Source: CAVYXZ01 sp965223835 (GTDB taxonomy: Bacteria > Chloroflexota > Anaerolineae > Aggregatilineales > Phototrophicaceae). Taken from it: a stretch of DNA of 64,000 nucleotides. Position 1 is the first letter of the stretch, and each line of letters opens with the position of its first letter. Shown here piece by piece: positions 10,029 through 18,391 of the stretch. The position numbers were made by a program, and so were the translations under genes. The notes beneath the pieces are model-generated. The model saw only the letters and a list, made by a program, of their open reading frames with translations, was not told where the DNA came from and made no database searches. The stretch spans positions 496,001 to 560,000 of the forward strand of contig OZ245023.1 in the NCBI GenBank assembly GCA_965223835.1. The letters run 5' to 3'.

Positions 10029-10340
10029 ATGACGGACCAACTTAAAACGCCTCCCACCCTCGAGGCATTACGCGCCCGCCGCGAAGAGATCATCGCCCTA
10101 GCCGAGTCATACGGGGCGTCGAATGTGCGCGTCTTCGGCAGCGTCGCGCGGGGCGAAGCGCACCATGACAGCGATGTTGACTTCCTCATCAACTTTCCAA
10201 AACACAAGAGCGTTTTTGAACTGGTCGGTTTGTGGTTGGATATGCAGGAATTGCTCGATTGTGATGTCAGCCTTGTTCCTGATTCAACCGAGGCCTCGGC
10301 CTTCTTTGAATCGGCCCATTCAGATGCTATTGCACTATGA
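10029..10340 (+). CDS. MNT-type nucleotidyltransferase (antitoxin MntA-like)
   Basis: 103 residues. The GSVARGEAHHDSDVDFLINF segment carries the minimal nucleotidyltransferase signature GSxARGxxxxxSDxDxxV, and a second acidic residue follows in LDCDVSLV. In HEPN/MNT toxin-antitoxin pairs this enzyme AMPylates and silences the HEPN RNase. Its stop overlaps the next start (ATGA), the usual arrangement, but the partner is truncated (see next entry). It starts 29 bases after the nuclease gene and may be cotranscribed with it. Confidence 0.85.
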   Translation: MTDQLKTPPTLEALRARREEIIALAESYGASNVRVFGSVARGEAHHDSDVDFLINFPKHKSVFELVGLWLDMQELLDCDVSLVPDSTEASAFFESAHSDAIAL

Positions 10341-10420
10341 GCAAGAAAACACCGGCAGATTATTTGCGCGATTTGTTACACGAAATTGAAGATGTAACTG
10401 CTTTCACGATAGCTGGATGA
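10337..10420 (+). pseudogene. Truncated HEPN (DUF86-like) toxin remnant
   Basis: A 27-codon frame begins MSKKTPADYLRDLLHEIEDV and ends TAFTIAG-stop. It overlaps the antitoxin stop by ATGA and matches the first helix of DUF86/HepT-type HEPN toxins, which normally run to about 110-140 residues with an RxxxxH (often Rx4HxY) motif near the end. No continuation is seen in the other frames before the hairpin repeat at 10443, so the active-site part is missing. It may be a deletion caused by insertion of the repeat. Confidence 0.65.
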
Positions 10421-10442
10421 GCCTATCCGTCGTAATTGTTAG

Positions 10443-10485
10443 TAGGCCAGGGGTTCATATTCCAGCGGATAGAAACCCCTGCCTA
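10443..10485. repeat. Intergenic hairpin repeat
   Basis: TAGGCCAGGGGTT pairs with AACCCCTGCCTA across an 18-base loop, with one bulged C. It sits just after the broken HEPN frame and before the convergent hydrolase gene, and resembles the hairpins at 851, 37388 and 55086. Confidence 0.5.
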
Positions 10486-10531
10486 CAACTAAATCGGGTT
10501 GGCTGAAGATCATTTAAACAAGAGATCGACC

Positions 10532-12067
10532 CTACTCCACAATATCTACCCGTTCCAGTAGCCAATCACTCACGAGGGGCAGAAATTCAGCGTTGAATGC
10601 TTTCGGCAGTTCCGAGTATTCCGTCAAACCGCCGGTTATGGCATCTTGAAACAGGTGGTTGGCGTTCTCGATGACCACAATCGTGAAGTCCTCGTTCCCG
10701 GCAGCCGTTAATGCGGCCTCCATTTGGCTGGCATTCGATTCTGGTGGCACCTGGATGTCCAGTTCGCCGAAAATGCCCAGCACGGGCACCGTCGTCTGTG
10801 CCCAATCATCGGCTGGATTATAGTCAAGCAACGTTGCAAACGACTCGTTTCCATAACCTTGAATGAAGGCATCCGCGCTTTGTCGGGCTTGCCGTTCGAT
10901 GTCCACAATCCCGGCCTCGGCTAGCTCCGCTTCACTGAGCGAAGACAAAAGGTCAACCGTATTCTGGTAAGCTAAGTCAGCAACCGTCTCCCAATCCCGC
11001 TCATCAATCAGCGGGAAAATCGTATTGAGAAAATCAAGTTGCGTTTGAACTTGCTCGTCAGTCGCATCATCGTCGCGCAGGATCAACTCGTTTTGTATCA
11101 ACAGCAAGTCACGCCCATCAATCGCCGTGCCCGCCATCGAGATGATGAATGCCACGCCACTGTCGGGATTAGCGCCTAAAATCGCAGCGTAGATGCCACC
11201 CTCACTGTGTCCCAAAACGCCGACTTGCTCGGTATTGATGTCGTCGCGGGTTTTCAGATAGGCGACCCCAGCCTGTCCATCCGACGCGAAATCGTAGATG
11301 CTGGTGTCATCATAATTGCCGGTTGATGCCCCTACGCCCCGGTCATCATAACGGAGGACCGCAATGCCCTGTCGAGTCAAATAATCAGCAATTAGTTGGA
11401 AGATGCGGAAGCCGGGGACGACCATTTCATCCCGATCTTGCGGACCGGTGCCGGTCATCAGGACGACAGCCGGATGCTGACCTGCGCCTTCAGGTAACGT
11501 CAGCGTCCCAGCGAGCATCACATCACCATTTTGAAATGTAACTTCTTCAACAAGATACGGAACTGGCTCTTCGTCAACCAGCAGCGTCAACGACTCCAGA
11601 ACCGGTAGGAAGACCGCTTCGTGCAACGTTTCATACTCAGCGACTGGTGATTGCAGGAGCACCAGCTGGGTCGTGCCGTCGGCTTCCGCCATCCCGACAT
11701 CAACCCGAACATTTAGGCCACCGGCAGCAACATCCACTACGTATAGGGTCCAATTGAAAGCTGCTGTCTCCAGTGACTCGCTGCTCTCCGGTGCAGCATC
11801 CAGCAGAAGCTGGGGCAGCAAGGCCCCCCACATAGCGTCGCTCGACACTGGCGCATTCTGCACTGCGATGAGGGCGCTATCGGTTGGCGAACTTTGTCGC
11901 GCATAGATCCCCGGCGCAATGCTCTCCCACCCGTCAGGAATCACGCCCTGAAGACCATAGGCATCATCAGCGAAATCAACCAGGGTCGGGGTTTCTTGCG
12001 CCATTACGCTGCTGGAAAAAACAATCGCTACCAGCAAAACAACAACGCTACTCATCAGTCTGCGCAT
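10532..12067 (-). CDS. Secreted alpha/beta hydrolase with N-terminal lipoprotein-LpqN/DcrB-like region
   Basis: 511 residues from the ATG at 12067, chosen because GGAG precedes it and a signal peptide follows at once (MRRLMSSVVVLLVAIVFSSSVMAQ). An upstream in-frame ATG would add 31 residues that hide the signal. Residues 30-190 are a domain of unknown function; then an alpha/beta hydrolase fold: VVLMTGTGPQDRDE (oxyanion region), VLRYDDRGVGAST, the nucleophile elbow GHSEGG, an acid near GELDIQVP and His in ENANHLF. This is the S33/dienelactone-hydrolase-like family seen as secreted peptidases or esterases. Substrate unknown. Confidence 0.85.
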   Translation of the reverse strand: MRRLMSSVVVLLVAIVFSSSVMAQETPTLVDFADDAYGLQGVIPDGWESIAPGIYARQSSPTDSALIAVQNAPVSSDAMWGALLPQLLLDAAPESSESLETAAFNWTLYVVDVAAGGLNVRVDVGMAEADGTTQLVLLQSPVAEYETLHEAVFLPVLESLTLLVDEEPVPYLVEEVTFQNGDVMLAGTLTLPEGAGQHPAVVLMTGTGPQDRDEMVVPGFRIFQLIADYLTRQGIAVLRYDDRGVGASTGNYDDTSIYDFASDGQAGVAYLKTRDDINTEQVGVLGHSEGGIYAAILGANPDSGVAFIISMAGTAIDGRDLLLIQNELILRDDDATDEQVQTQLDFLNTIFPLIDERDWETVADLAYQNTVDLLSSLSEAELAEAGIVDIERQARQSADAFIQGYGNESFATLLDYNPADDWAQTTVPVLGIFGELDIQVPPESNASQMEAALTAAGNEDFTIVVIENANHLFQDAITGGLTEYSELPKAFNAEFLPLVSDWLLERVDIVE

Positions 12068-12236
12068 GATCGCTCCTGTCAAAAATAACAATCGACAGCC
12101 GTTGTTAAACTGTCGATACATTCTATCTGTCATACGCAAAGAGTAGCGATTCGGTTGCAATTATTAGACGGTCGATGAAAATAAGAAACCGCAGAAATCG
12201 AATCCGCTTAGCACAGAAGCGTTTCTTGACGGGGCG

Positions 12237-13466
12237 TCAGGGCTTGGTCGAGATTGCCGGTTGATCGCTATCAGGTTCGTCAACGCCGGTATGCTCGGTG
12301 CGAATCCACTCCACTTTCTGCCTGCCGAAACGGGCGGAAAGCACCAGCCAAGTACGCCAGAAAATAAATAGCGGACCACTCAACATGGCGAGGTAAGCAC
12401 GCAACGGCGCTTTCTCCAGCAGCAAGCCAAACAATGGATAAACCAGCAAGATCAGAACAACCGCTACCCAACCGAAGAAAACAGCCGACAACGGCACCAA
12501 CCCCAGCAGTGCCAGAAGCAAATGGAGCACGACCATAAAGCCACTGATGAGCGTCAAGGTGGAAAAAGACGGCAGGTAGACCTGCAAAGCACCATCAATC
12601 AGGGCTTTTGCCCGCCGCCGCAGCGCCTGCTTCAGCAAGTCCTGCCCCAGGCTTTTGCCCGCATCAATTGTCCCTTGAAGCCAGCGTTTGCGCTGGGCTT
12701 TGGCCTGTTGCCAGGTCAGGGCGGCTTCGCCATAGCCTTTGGCCCGGGGTGCATAATAAATTTTGATATTTTCCAGTAGCAAGCGCTGCCGCAGTTGATA
12801 ATCTTCGGTTAACCCTTCACCCCAGCCAAACCGGCGCAGGATGTCGGCCCGAAAACAAATCGAATCGCCCATATGTTTGGCCGACAGACCCAGGTTTGAG
12901 CGTCCGAGGTTCTGGTAACGGTTATCGACCAGGAACATCGCCCAGGTCAGAGCCGGGAACCAGCCCGCTTCAGGATTACTGATAATATGTTGTCCCTGGA
13001 TAACCTGATGGCCTTCGGCTAAACGCGCATCCATGACCTTGAGAAAATCAGGGGCGACGCGTGTATCGGCGTCAAAGATAATCACCGCATCACCACTATT
13101 GGGATCTGCTAACACTTGTTCAAACAACCAGCTCAGCGCCGCGCCTTTACCGGTGCGCGGTCCACTGTTTCGCTCGTGGACAGTTGCACCCGCTGCCCGC
13201 GCCTTTGCTGCTGTAGCATCCGAGCAATGATCGGCCACAATATGTACGCTAAACAGATCAGCGGGATAATCGAGCGCCAGCAAACGCTCAACCGTCGCCG
13301 CGATAACTGCTTCCTCGTCGTGCGCCGGGAGCGTGATGATGAAACGATTGGTTGGCGGGCGCAATGTGGGTGGTGGCAGAAAACGGATTGACCCCAGTGC
13401 GAGGACCGCCCAGTACGTTAATGCACCCAAAACCAAAACCAGCAAAATCGCTGAAATCACAAACAT
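12237..13466 (-). CDS. Membrane glycosyltransferase, GT2 family
   Basis: 409 residues. One N-terminal membrane helix (MFVISAILLVLVLGALTYWAVL) and two or three near the C-terminus bracket a cytoplasmic GT2 catalytic domain. Visible motifs: LPAHDEEAVI at the nucleotide site, IIFDADTRVAP (DxD), LTEDYQLRQRL (base) and QRKRW (QxxRW), the set of processive or membrane polysaccharide synthases. GGAG lies eight bases before the ATG. Neighbouring genes on the same strand (toroid protein, GT4 transferase) suggest a small exopolysaccharide or glycolipid locus. Confidence 0.85.
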   Translation of the reverse strand: MFVISAILLVLVLGALTYWAVLALGSIRFLPPPTLRPPTNRFIITLPAHDEEAVIAATVERLLALDYPADLFSVHIVADHCSDATAAKARAAGATVHERNSGPRTGKGAALSWLFEQVLADPNSGDAVIIFDADTRVAPDFLKVMDARLAEGHQVIQGQHIISNPEAGWFPALTWAMFLVDNRYQNLGRSNLGLSAKHMGDSICFRADILRRFGWGEGLTEDYQLRQRLLLENIKIYYAPRAKGYGEAALTWQQAKAQRKRWLQGTIDAGKSLGQDLLKQALRRRAKALIDGALQVYLPSFSTLTLISGFMVVLHLLLALLGLVPLSAVFFGWVAVVLILLVYPLFGLLLEKAPLRAYLAMLSGPLFIFWRTWLVLSARFGRQKVEWIRTEHTGVDEPDSDQPAISTKP

Positions 13467-13576
13467 GAAAATTCTCCATAAAATTATGCTGCTCTATAAT
13501 TTGTCGGTTCGTGCAAGTTGCATGATTTCAAAGAATATTTTGATGGCGCTGTTTGAACTTGCACCCGGCGACTTAC

Positions 13577-14731
13577 CTACCCCCCATAGCGCAGCCCTTC
13601 CGCACCATTGCGCATTTGGCGCAACGTGAGTAAGGAATCTATATAAAACTTGGTCGCCCAATTGGGATATTTGAGGCGTTCATATTTGCCATAGCGCGGA
13701 TATGAACCGGCAATAGCCCCGCAAATTTCAGTATTGTTGGCATTGAGATTTTGTGTCTGGGTCACAAAGTTAATGGCGTTTTCGGCGGCGGTCAGATCAG
13801 CCTCACGCTGTTCCAGTTCATAAAAACGCAGCCATAAGCGCCCCATCTGACAATTACCGGTCAAACAACTGGAACGGCTCGTCTCTACCCAACCAGGGCC
13901 ATAGGTGCTGGCAAGTCGGCCATCAGGATACTGCCGCTTCAATAAGGCGTCGGCAGTCAACCGCGCATGCTGCACATACCGTTCATCACCCAGCAAGCGC
14001 CCACATTCAAACAAGCCTTCAGCCGTATATGCCAGCGTATGCGTAAACGGATCTTCCTGGGGGGTAAACGCACATTTGCGGAACCAGCCATCTGCAGCCT
14101 GCTGGTCACAGGCCCAATCCAGATTGCGGCGGGCGGCTTCAACCAAATCAGGTTGATTGGTGTGACGGTGTAACTCCAGCATGGCCCACACCACCCGCGT
14201 ATCAATCACCTTTTCCACATCCAGATGTTGATGCCGTCGCCAGGAACCGGATTCATCTTGAATCGAAACCAGCCAGTCTCCGGCGCGAACGGATGCTTGC
14301 AGATACCGTTCATCTCCGCTGGCAACATAGGCAGCCAGCCAGCCAAACATCACCTGCCCGGTATCAAAGACGATGGGGTACGGGTCGGTGGCGGACCAGT
14401 GGGCAACCCCGCCTTCTGGCGTCGCGGCCTCTAAAAGAAATTCACCCAGATCCAGGGCCAGCGCTTGCCATTCGGGTTGCTGATAGACTGCGGCGGCATT
14501 GAGCAACGTGGTAATGGTATAGCCAGTTGTTTCCGGGTAAGCTGGTGCCCACGTTTGGCGAACCAGATCATAGCCTTTGGAAATACCCTGCTGATTGGCT
14601 TGCTGGTGCGCGTGTCTGATCCAGGCCAGCGCTGCCTGGACATGTTGATCAATGGCTGTTTCAGTGGCGACTAAATTGCTGGCTTCACCGGGGTTATTGA
14701 CAATTTCACCGAAAATTGTTTTAACATCCAT
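13577..14731 (-). CDS. Alpha/alpha-toroid protein, VpsJ-like polysaccharide biosynthesis
   Basis: 384 residues without a signal peptide. Repeating helical hairpins with conserved small/aromatic patterns (GYTITTLLNAA, FDTGQVMFGWLAAY, DESGSWRR, AYTAEGLFECGRLL, CLTGNCQMGRLWLRFYEL) fit an (alpha/alpha)6 barrel of the six-hairpin glycosidase or terpenoid-cyclase type, close in style to polysaccharide proteins such as VpsJ. It lies between two glycosyltransferases on the same strand, so a role in trimming or modifying a glycan is likely, but no catalytic residue can be assigned. Confidence 0.65.
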   Translation of the reverse strand: MDVKTIFGEIVNNPGEASNLVATETAIDQHVQAALAWIRHAHQQANQQGISKGYDLVRQTWAPAYPETTGYTITTLLNAAAVYQQPEWQALALDLGEFLLEAATPEGGVAHWSATDPYPIVFDTGQVMFGWLAAYVASGDERYLQASVRAGDWLVSIQDESGSWRRHQHLDVEKVIDTRVVWAMLELHRHTNQPDLVEAARRNLDWACDQQAADGWFRKCAFTPQEDPFTHTLAYTAEGLFECGRLLGDERYVQHARLTADALLKRQYPDGRLASTYGPGWVETSRSSCLTGNCQMGRLWLRFYELEQREADLTAAENAINFVTQTQNLNANNTEICGAIAGSYPRYGKYERLKYPNWATKFYIDSLLTLRQMRNGAEGLRYGG

Positions 14732-14884
14732 GCTTATTTATCTATGCTTCCTTGAGTATCAGATGGAGTAGATTGTCTCATCACCTGTTCTGTAAAATAT
14801 ATCACATATCGACCTTGCGCCCGCATTAACCAACCACGACAAATGTGATGCGCAAACGAAGTATAAACATTCACGGAATGTAAT

Positions 14885-16024
14885 CTAGGATTTAGCCGAT
14901 TCCGCCAGTAACCGGGCGTAAATATCGAGATAACAACGTGCTGTCCGGTCCCAGGAGAATTCAGCCGCCCGCGCATAGCCTAACTCACGCAGCCGTTGCG
15001 CCTCGGCAGGGTCACCCAACACCCGCTCCAGATTGCGGGCAAAACCTTCGATGTCATCCACATCGGTCATCAAGCCTGCATTGCCGATAACCTCCGGGAT
15101 TGAACCGCGATCCGATGCCACCACCGGGGTACCGCAGGTCATGGCCTCCAACGGCGGTAAGCCCAGCCCTTCAATCCACGACGGGAATGCGAACACATCG
15201 GCCAGCGTAAACAGCGCCATCAGGTCTTTGTTAGACGGGCGCACCAATAAATGCCCATAACCAGCCGACACCGTGTCGAAGACGGCGGCAGGCGGATTGG
15301 GAATGCGGGAAAAGAAGACGATTTCATATTGGTCGCGGAGGTTAGCGGGCAGTAATTTCCAGGCATGAACCAATGCCGCTGGATTCTTGATGCCGTCCGC
15401 TAAGATAAACGGCTTGCGCAAGCCATGTCGTTCTCGAACCTCGTCGAGCATGACTTGATCGTCAATACGATGGAAATCAGGTGATGGTGGGTAGAGTAAG
15501 GCAACGATTTGATCCGTTCGCAGTTGCGCGTGTTCCAGAATGCGTGCTCTGGAATACTCCGAAATCGTAATCACCAGATCAACCTCATGCATGGCCCGCG
15601 TGGACGCCAGATGGAGATAGACCATCATTGCCATTGTACCGGGGCGTTTGGGATTGCCACGGATTAGCTCTGGTAACGGCATGAGGTTAATCTGATCGTG
15701 GAGGGTGATGACCGTCCGGGCGTTGTCCGGGCCGAAACCATAATTGGCCGGGAAATGGGCAATATCCAGCCGATCTTTTTCCATCTCACGTTTCATGAAT
15801 AAATCATGGTACATCGTGGAGAGTTGATTCTTGTAGGGTAACAGGCGCAGGTCCACATAATCCGGCAAATCGGTCAGTTCAAACGGGCGCTTAGTATCCG
15901 CGTACAGGACAAATTCGTGCTCTGGTCCGGCCTGAATAAGGGCTGTGGTCAATGTAGCGATATAGTTGCGAACACCGCCTACAATGCCATGAGATAGGTA
16001 GCGAACATCGATTCCAATGCGCAT
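14885..16024 (-). CDS. Glycosyltransferase, GT4 family
   Basis: 379 residues with a GT-B fold. N-terminal MRIGIDVRYLSHGIVGGVRNY is the typical acceptor-side opening; the C-terminal donor site shows FPSWIEGLGLPPLEAMTCGTPVVASDRGSIPEV (the E-x7-E motif of GT4). Such enzymes transfer a sugar from a nucleotide donor with retention. It is cytoplasmic or peripheral to the membrane; no helices are visible. Likely works with the GT2 enzyme downstream. Confidence 0.9.
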   Translation of the reverse strand: MRIGIDVRYLSHGIVGGVRNYIATLTTALIQAGPEHEFVLYADTKRPFELTDLPDYVDLRLLPYKNQLSTMYHDLFMKREMEKDRLDIAHFPANYGFGPDNARTVITLHDQINLMPLPELIRGNPKRPGTMAMMVYLHLASTRAMHEVDLVITISEYSRARILEHAQLRTDQIVALLYPPSPDFHRIDDQVMLDEVRERHGLRKPFILADGIKNPAALVHAWKLLPANLRDQYEIVFFSRIPNPPAAVFDTVSAGYGHLLVRPSNKDLMALFTLADVFAFPSWIEGLGLPPLEAMTCGTPVVASDRGSIPEVIGNAGLMTDVDDIEGFARNLERVLGDPAEAQRLRELGYARAAEFSWDRTARCYLDIYARLLAESAKS

Positions 16025-16125
16025 CTATAAGGTGGACCTTTTCGGCAATTGAAGTAACGCCAGCAAGTTAGCAAACGCACCTTACACAAGAATAACACTT
16101 CAAACCGGCAACGCTTCAGCGAAAA

Positions 16126-16932
16126 TTAACTGCCGAACTCAAAGGTATAAAATTTGACTGACATCACCAGCTTGCCAAGCCGAAGTTCATCCCCATTGCG
16201 GAGCACACGGATCTCGTTGCGGTGCAGGTGTTGACCGTTTACATAGGTCCCATTGGCACTGCCTCGATCAACCGCCCGCAGCACTTTATCGTTATGATCG
16301 TAGTGGAGGCTCAGATGCCGCCGGGAAACGCCGCGTTCTTCAGCACTATGGTCGGTCAAGTCAATGGTGGGGACTTCTTCGCTATTTTTGTTCTTGCGAC
16401 CAATCGTGATCTCCCCTACTTTCTGGGGGCGGATTTCATAGGTGTTATTGCGATCGACATCGTTTGCGCCGCGTACTTTGAGCGAGAGCACAAAATCCTC
16501 GCCAAAGAATTCATCGCTGTAAAAGAGATCAGTGGTCTGACGTAGCAGTCGGGTGCTACAATCAATGGTCGCGTTTTGTTCGAGAATTCGTCCGCACGCA
16601 TAACACATTTCCTCGCCGACCCGGTTCAGGCGCCCACAAAAAAGACAGATGACGTCGACAATGGTTTCATTTTGCTCTTCATCGGCTGACTCAATGGTAA
16701 TCCGACGCACGGATGGTTCATCAACAGTATTGGGTGTCGGCGGTTCCGGCATATTCGCCGGTACGGGCATGTACTCAGCTTCCCAGGTACGAATGCGCTG
16801 CTTCAATAGCTCACGCTGCTGATTACTCAAACCTTTTATACTAGGAGCTAATTCTTGAACAATCTCTTTGGCGGTTAACCCACGTTTGCGCCGACGGGAA
16901 TATTGGACGAAGAGATTCTCAACATCATACAT
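16126..16932 (-). CDS. Zinc-ribbon and FHA domain protein
   Basis: 268 residues from the ATG at 16932 (a TTG six codons earlier is less likely). The N-terminal 70 residues are helical and basic. Residues around 100-120 form a double zinc ribbon knuckle pair (CLFCGR..., CYACGR). The C-terminal 110 residues are an FHA phosphothreonine-binding domain: ITIGRKN, GVSRRHLSL, DRGSANGTYVNG and LRNGDELRLG. The protein probably reads Ser/Thr-kinase output. A second FHA gene follows upstream on the same strand, so the two may share one signalling circuit. No kinase gene is present in the window. Confidence 0.85.
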   Translation of the reverse strand: MYDVENLFVQYSRRRKRGLTAKEIVQELAPSIKGLSNQQRELLKQRIRTWEAEYMPVPANMPEPPTPNTVDEPSVRRITIESADEEQNETIVDVICLFCGRLNRVGEEMCYACGRILEQNATIDCSTRLLRQTTDLFYSDEFFGEDFVLSLKVRGANDVDRNNTYEIRPQKVGEITIGRKNKNSEEVPTIDLTDHSAEERGVSRRHLSLHYDHNDKVLRAVDRGSANGTYVNGQHLHRNEIRVLRNGDELRLGKLVMSVKFYTFEFGS

Positions 16933-17022
16933 TTGTGGGGGACTCTCCAAGCTTAAATAAATATAATATTACAGTGATTATAGGTTCAGCAAAGTAAATA
17001 AAATCAATTTTTCACGCACTTT

Positions 17023-17718
17023 TCACGTTCCTCTGCCCATCGCAGAATAGGTGGTGAGCGCAATGAACAATTTGAACTGTCCAAGATAGATGCAATCTCC
17101 ATCCTGGATGGCGTAAGGCTGGTGGGGTGTTAGACGCTGGTCGTTAAGCCAGGTTCCGTTCGGGCTGCCAGTATCGATCAGAAAGAGAGCGTTATTTTCG
17201 CGGATCAGGCTGGCATGAAATCGGGAAACACCGCTTTCCTGGGCACCAAACGCCGCCAGGTCAATATCAGGCCGCTTACCAGTTTCTGTATCCAAGCGAC
17301 CGAGTGTGAGCCGATCAATCCGATTAATCTCAAATTCGAAAGACTGTGTGCTGTGCCGGGGTAGCATCAGTTGCAGGACTTTACCCGTCAGATCGGTCTG
17401 GGAATCCAGGGTGCCCACCGTGCCAAACCCGGAACTCACCGCTGCTGCTTCGGCCAGCGCCGGTTTTAGGGCTGTGTGCATTTGCTCCATAAAGTGCTGG
17501 CAGCAAGCGCTTACCCGGGCACCTATTTTTTCGTCACGGATAATGATTGCAACAACCGGTGGCTCCTGGTGATTGTCACAAATCGTGGCGTGATGATCCT
17601 GGTCAATCTTCAGGGCCATCTGCTTCAGCGCGCGGGCTTGCAGTGGATTGTTGAGATGGGCGGTGAGATCGTCAATAACGACTAATGAACCGTTGATGTC
17701 AAATTGAATGTCCAGCAT
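17023..17718 (-). CDS. FHA domain protein
   Basis: 231 residues if started at MLDIQFDING (GGACAGG lies about eight bases upstream); ATGs at 17757 and 17772 would add 13-18 residues. The first 125 residues are an unrecognised domain with a helix-rich centre. The C-terminal part is FHA: LTLGRLDTET, SGVSRFHASLI, DTGSPNGTWLND, IQDGDCIYLG. It ends 91 bases before the zinc-ribbon FHA gene on the same strand. Confidence 0.75.
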   Translation of the reverse strand: MLDIQFDINGSLVVIDDLTAHLNNPLQARALKQMALKIDQDHHATICDNHQEPPVVAIIIRDEKIGARVSACCQHFMEQMHTALKPALAEAAAVSSGFGTVGTLDSQTDLTGKVLQLMLPRHSTQSFEFEINRIDRLTLGRLDTETGKRPDIDLAAFGAQESGVSRFHASLIRENNALFLIDTGSPNGTWLNDQRLTPHQPYAIQDGDCIYLGQFKLFIALTTYSAMGRGT

Positions 17719-17958
17719 AAAAAATGCCTGTCCAATAAGGTGTTTGCCAATATTCATGGAACAGAATGTCATAGCTACATTACAAGAACCTTGAATGTTG
17801 TTAGGTTTGTAATTCGTTCTGGTTTTTTCTCAATTTGGAATTAGATTGATTCGGGTTGGTGGGTGTGGATTACGGTTAGGGAAGCGGGGATTCTTGCATG
17901 ATTCAAGGATTATGCTTGAATGCAGCAGCCCATTTCAGGGAAAATGCGCATGAGTTGC

Positions 17959-18115
17959 TTGCGAGCAGGCAGGATCTGGTATACAATGCATAACAGTAGT
18001 TTAACAAAAGCAAAGTGGGCACGGTTGCCCGTACCCACTTTTATACCTAATCGAGCCCGCGCCAACAGGATTCGATAGGAAGTGAACTCAGGGTGAGTTC
18101 GTCTCCTAGTATAGC
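17959..18115 (+). ncRNA. Candidate small RNA with two hairpins, upstream of primase-polymerase
   Basis: A sigma70-like promoter (TTGCGA at 17959, 17-base spacer, TACAAT at 17982) would start a transcript near 17994. It holds a long hairpin at 18013-18041 (AAAGTGGGCACGG with CCGTACCCACTTT, followed by T-rich sequence) and a second at 18077-18107 where AGGA..GAACTCA pairs with TGAGTTC..TCCT around GGG. The first stem followed by TTTTAT could equally end transcription. There is no good coding frame. No known RNA family is recognised. Confidence 0.35.
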
Positions 18116-18159
18116 ACAAAGTAGACGATACACAAAATTTGAGGAACTTTCTTATAAAT

Positions 18160-18201
18160 CACTGGCGGGGTCCCAGTGAGGTTTATTATGGGTCCATAAT
18201 A
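18160..18201. promoter_or_regulatory. Two adjacent inverted repeats in the presumed control/origin region
   Basis: CACTGG pairs with CCAGTG at 18160-18178, and immediately after, TATTATGG and CCATAATA form a palindrome with a two-base centre at 18184-18201. Together with the hairpins on both sides they make the 17773-18385 gap unusually rich in dyads. Possible operators or replication-initiator sites for the primase-polymerase module; inference only. Confidence 0.4.
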
Positions 18202-18254
18202 TATTTGTGAAATTTAGCACAAATTTGATCGCTTAGCGTCTTCAGTGGTTTTTA

Positions 18255-18356
18255 TATAAACGCAAAAGCCCCATTTCTCCGTGAAGGTTTGAGCAGCCAG
18301 ATCAGAGAAAAAGGGCCCCATTGAGGAGATGCCGAAGCATCAAAATTTGCGTTTCT
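18255..18356 (-). ncRNA. Candidate structured RNA with three-way junction and UUCG tetraloop
   Basis: Read on the minus strand, the ends pair exactly (AAACGCAAA with TTTGCGTTT), closing a domain that contains GATGC-TTCG-GCATC, a canonical C(UUCG)G tetraloop hairpin, and a second stem in which GCCC..TTTCTC pairs with GAGAAA..GGGC. A good promoter at 18363-18391 would start RNA at about 18356, right at the first base-paired helix. The length (about 100 bases) and lack of coding frame suggest a small regulatory RNA. It is not recognised as 6S, SRP or tmRNA. It is transcribed away from the primase-polymerase gene. Confidence 0.5.
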
Positions 18357-18362
18357 GCTCAT

Positions 18363-18391
18363 AGTATAACGCAAGTTTTTTTGCAATGCAA
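18363..18391 (-). promoter_or_regulatory. Sigma70-type promoter for the minus-strand RNA
   Basis: On the minus strand, TTGCAT (-35, plus positions 18386-18391) and TATACT (-10, 18363-18368) are separated by exactly 17 bases. The -35 box overlaps the left arm of the 18388-18429 inverted repeat and the proposed ATG of the primase-polymerase gene, so a protein bound to that repeat would block this promoter. Confidence 0.55.

Noticed and set aside
18255..18356. 4.5S/SRP RNA or 6S RNA
   Set aside because: The plus strand contains AGCAGCCAGATCAG, faintly like SRP helix 8, but the GGAA-type tetraloop and symmetric loop are missing and the promoter and UUCG loop favour the minus strand. Length and bubble do not fit 6S.
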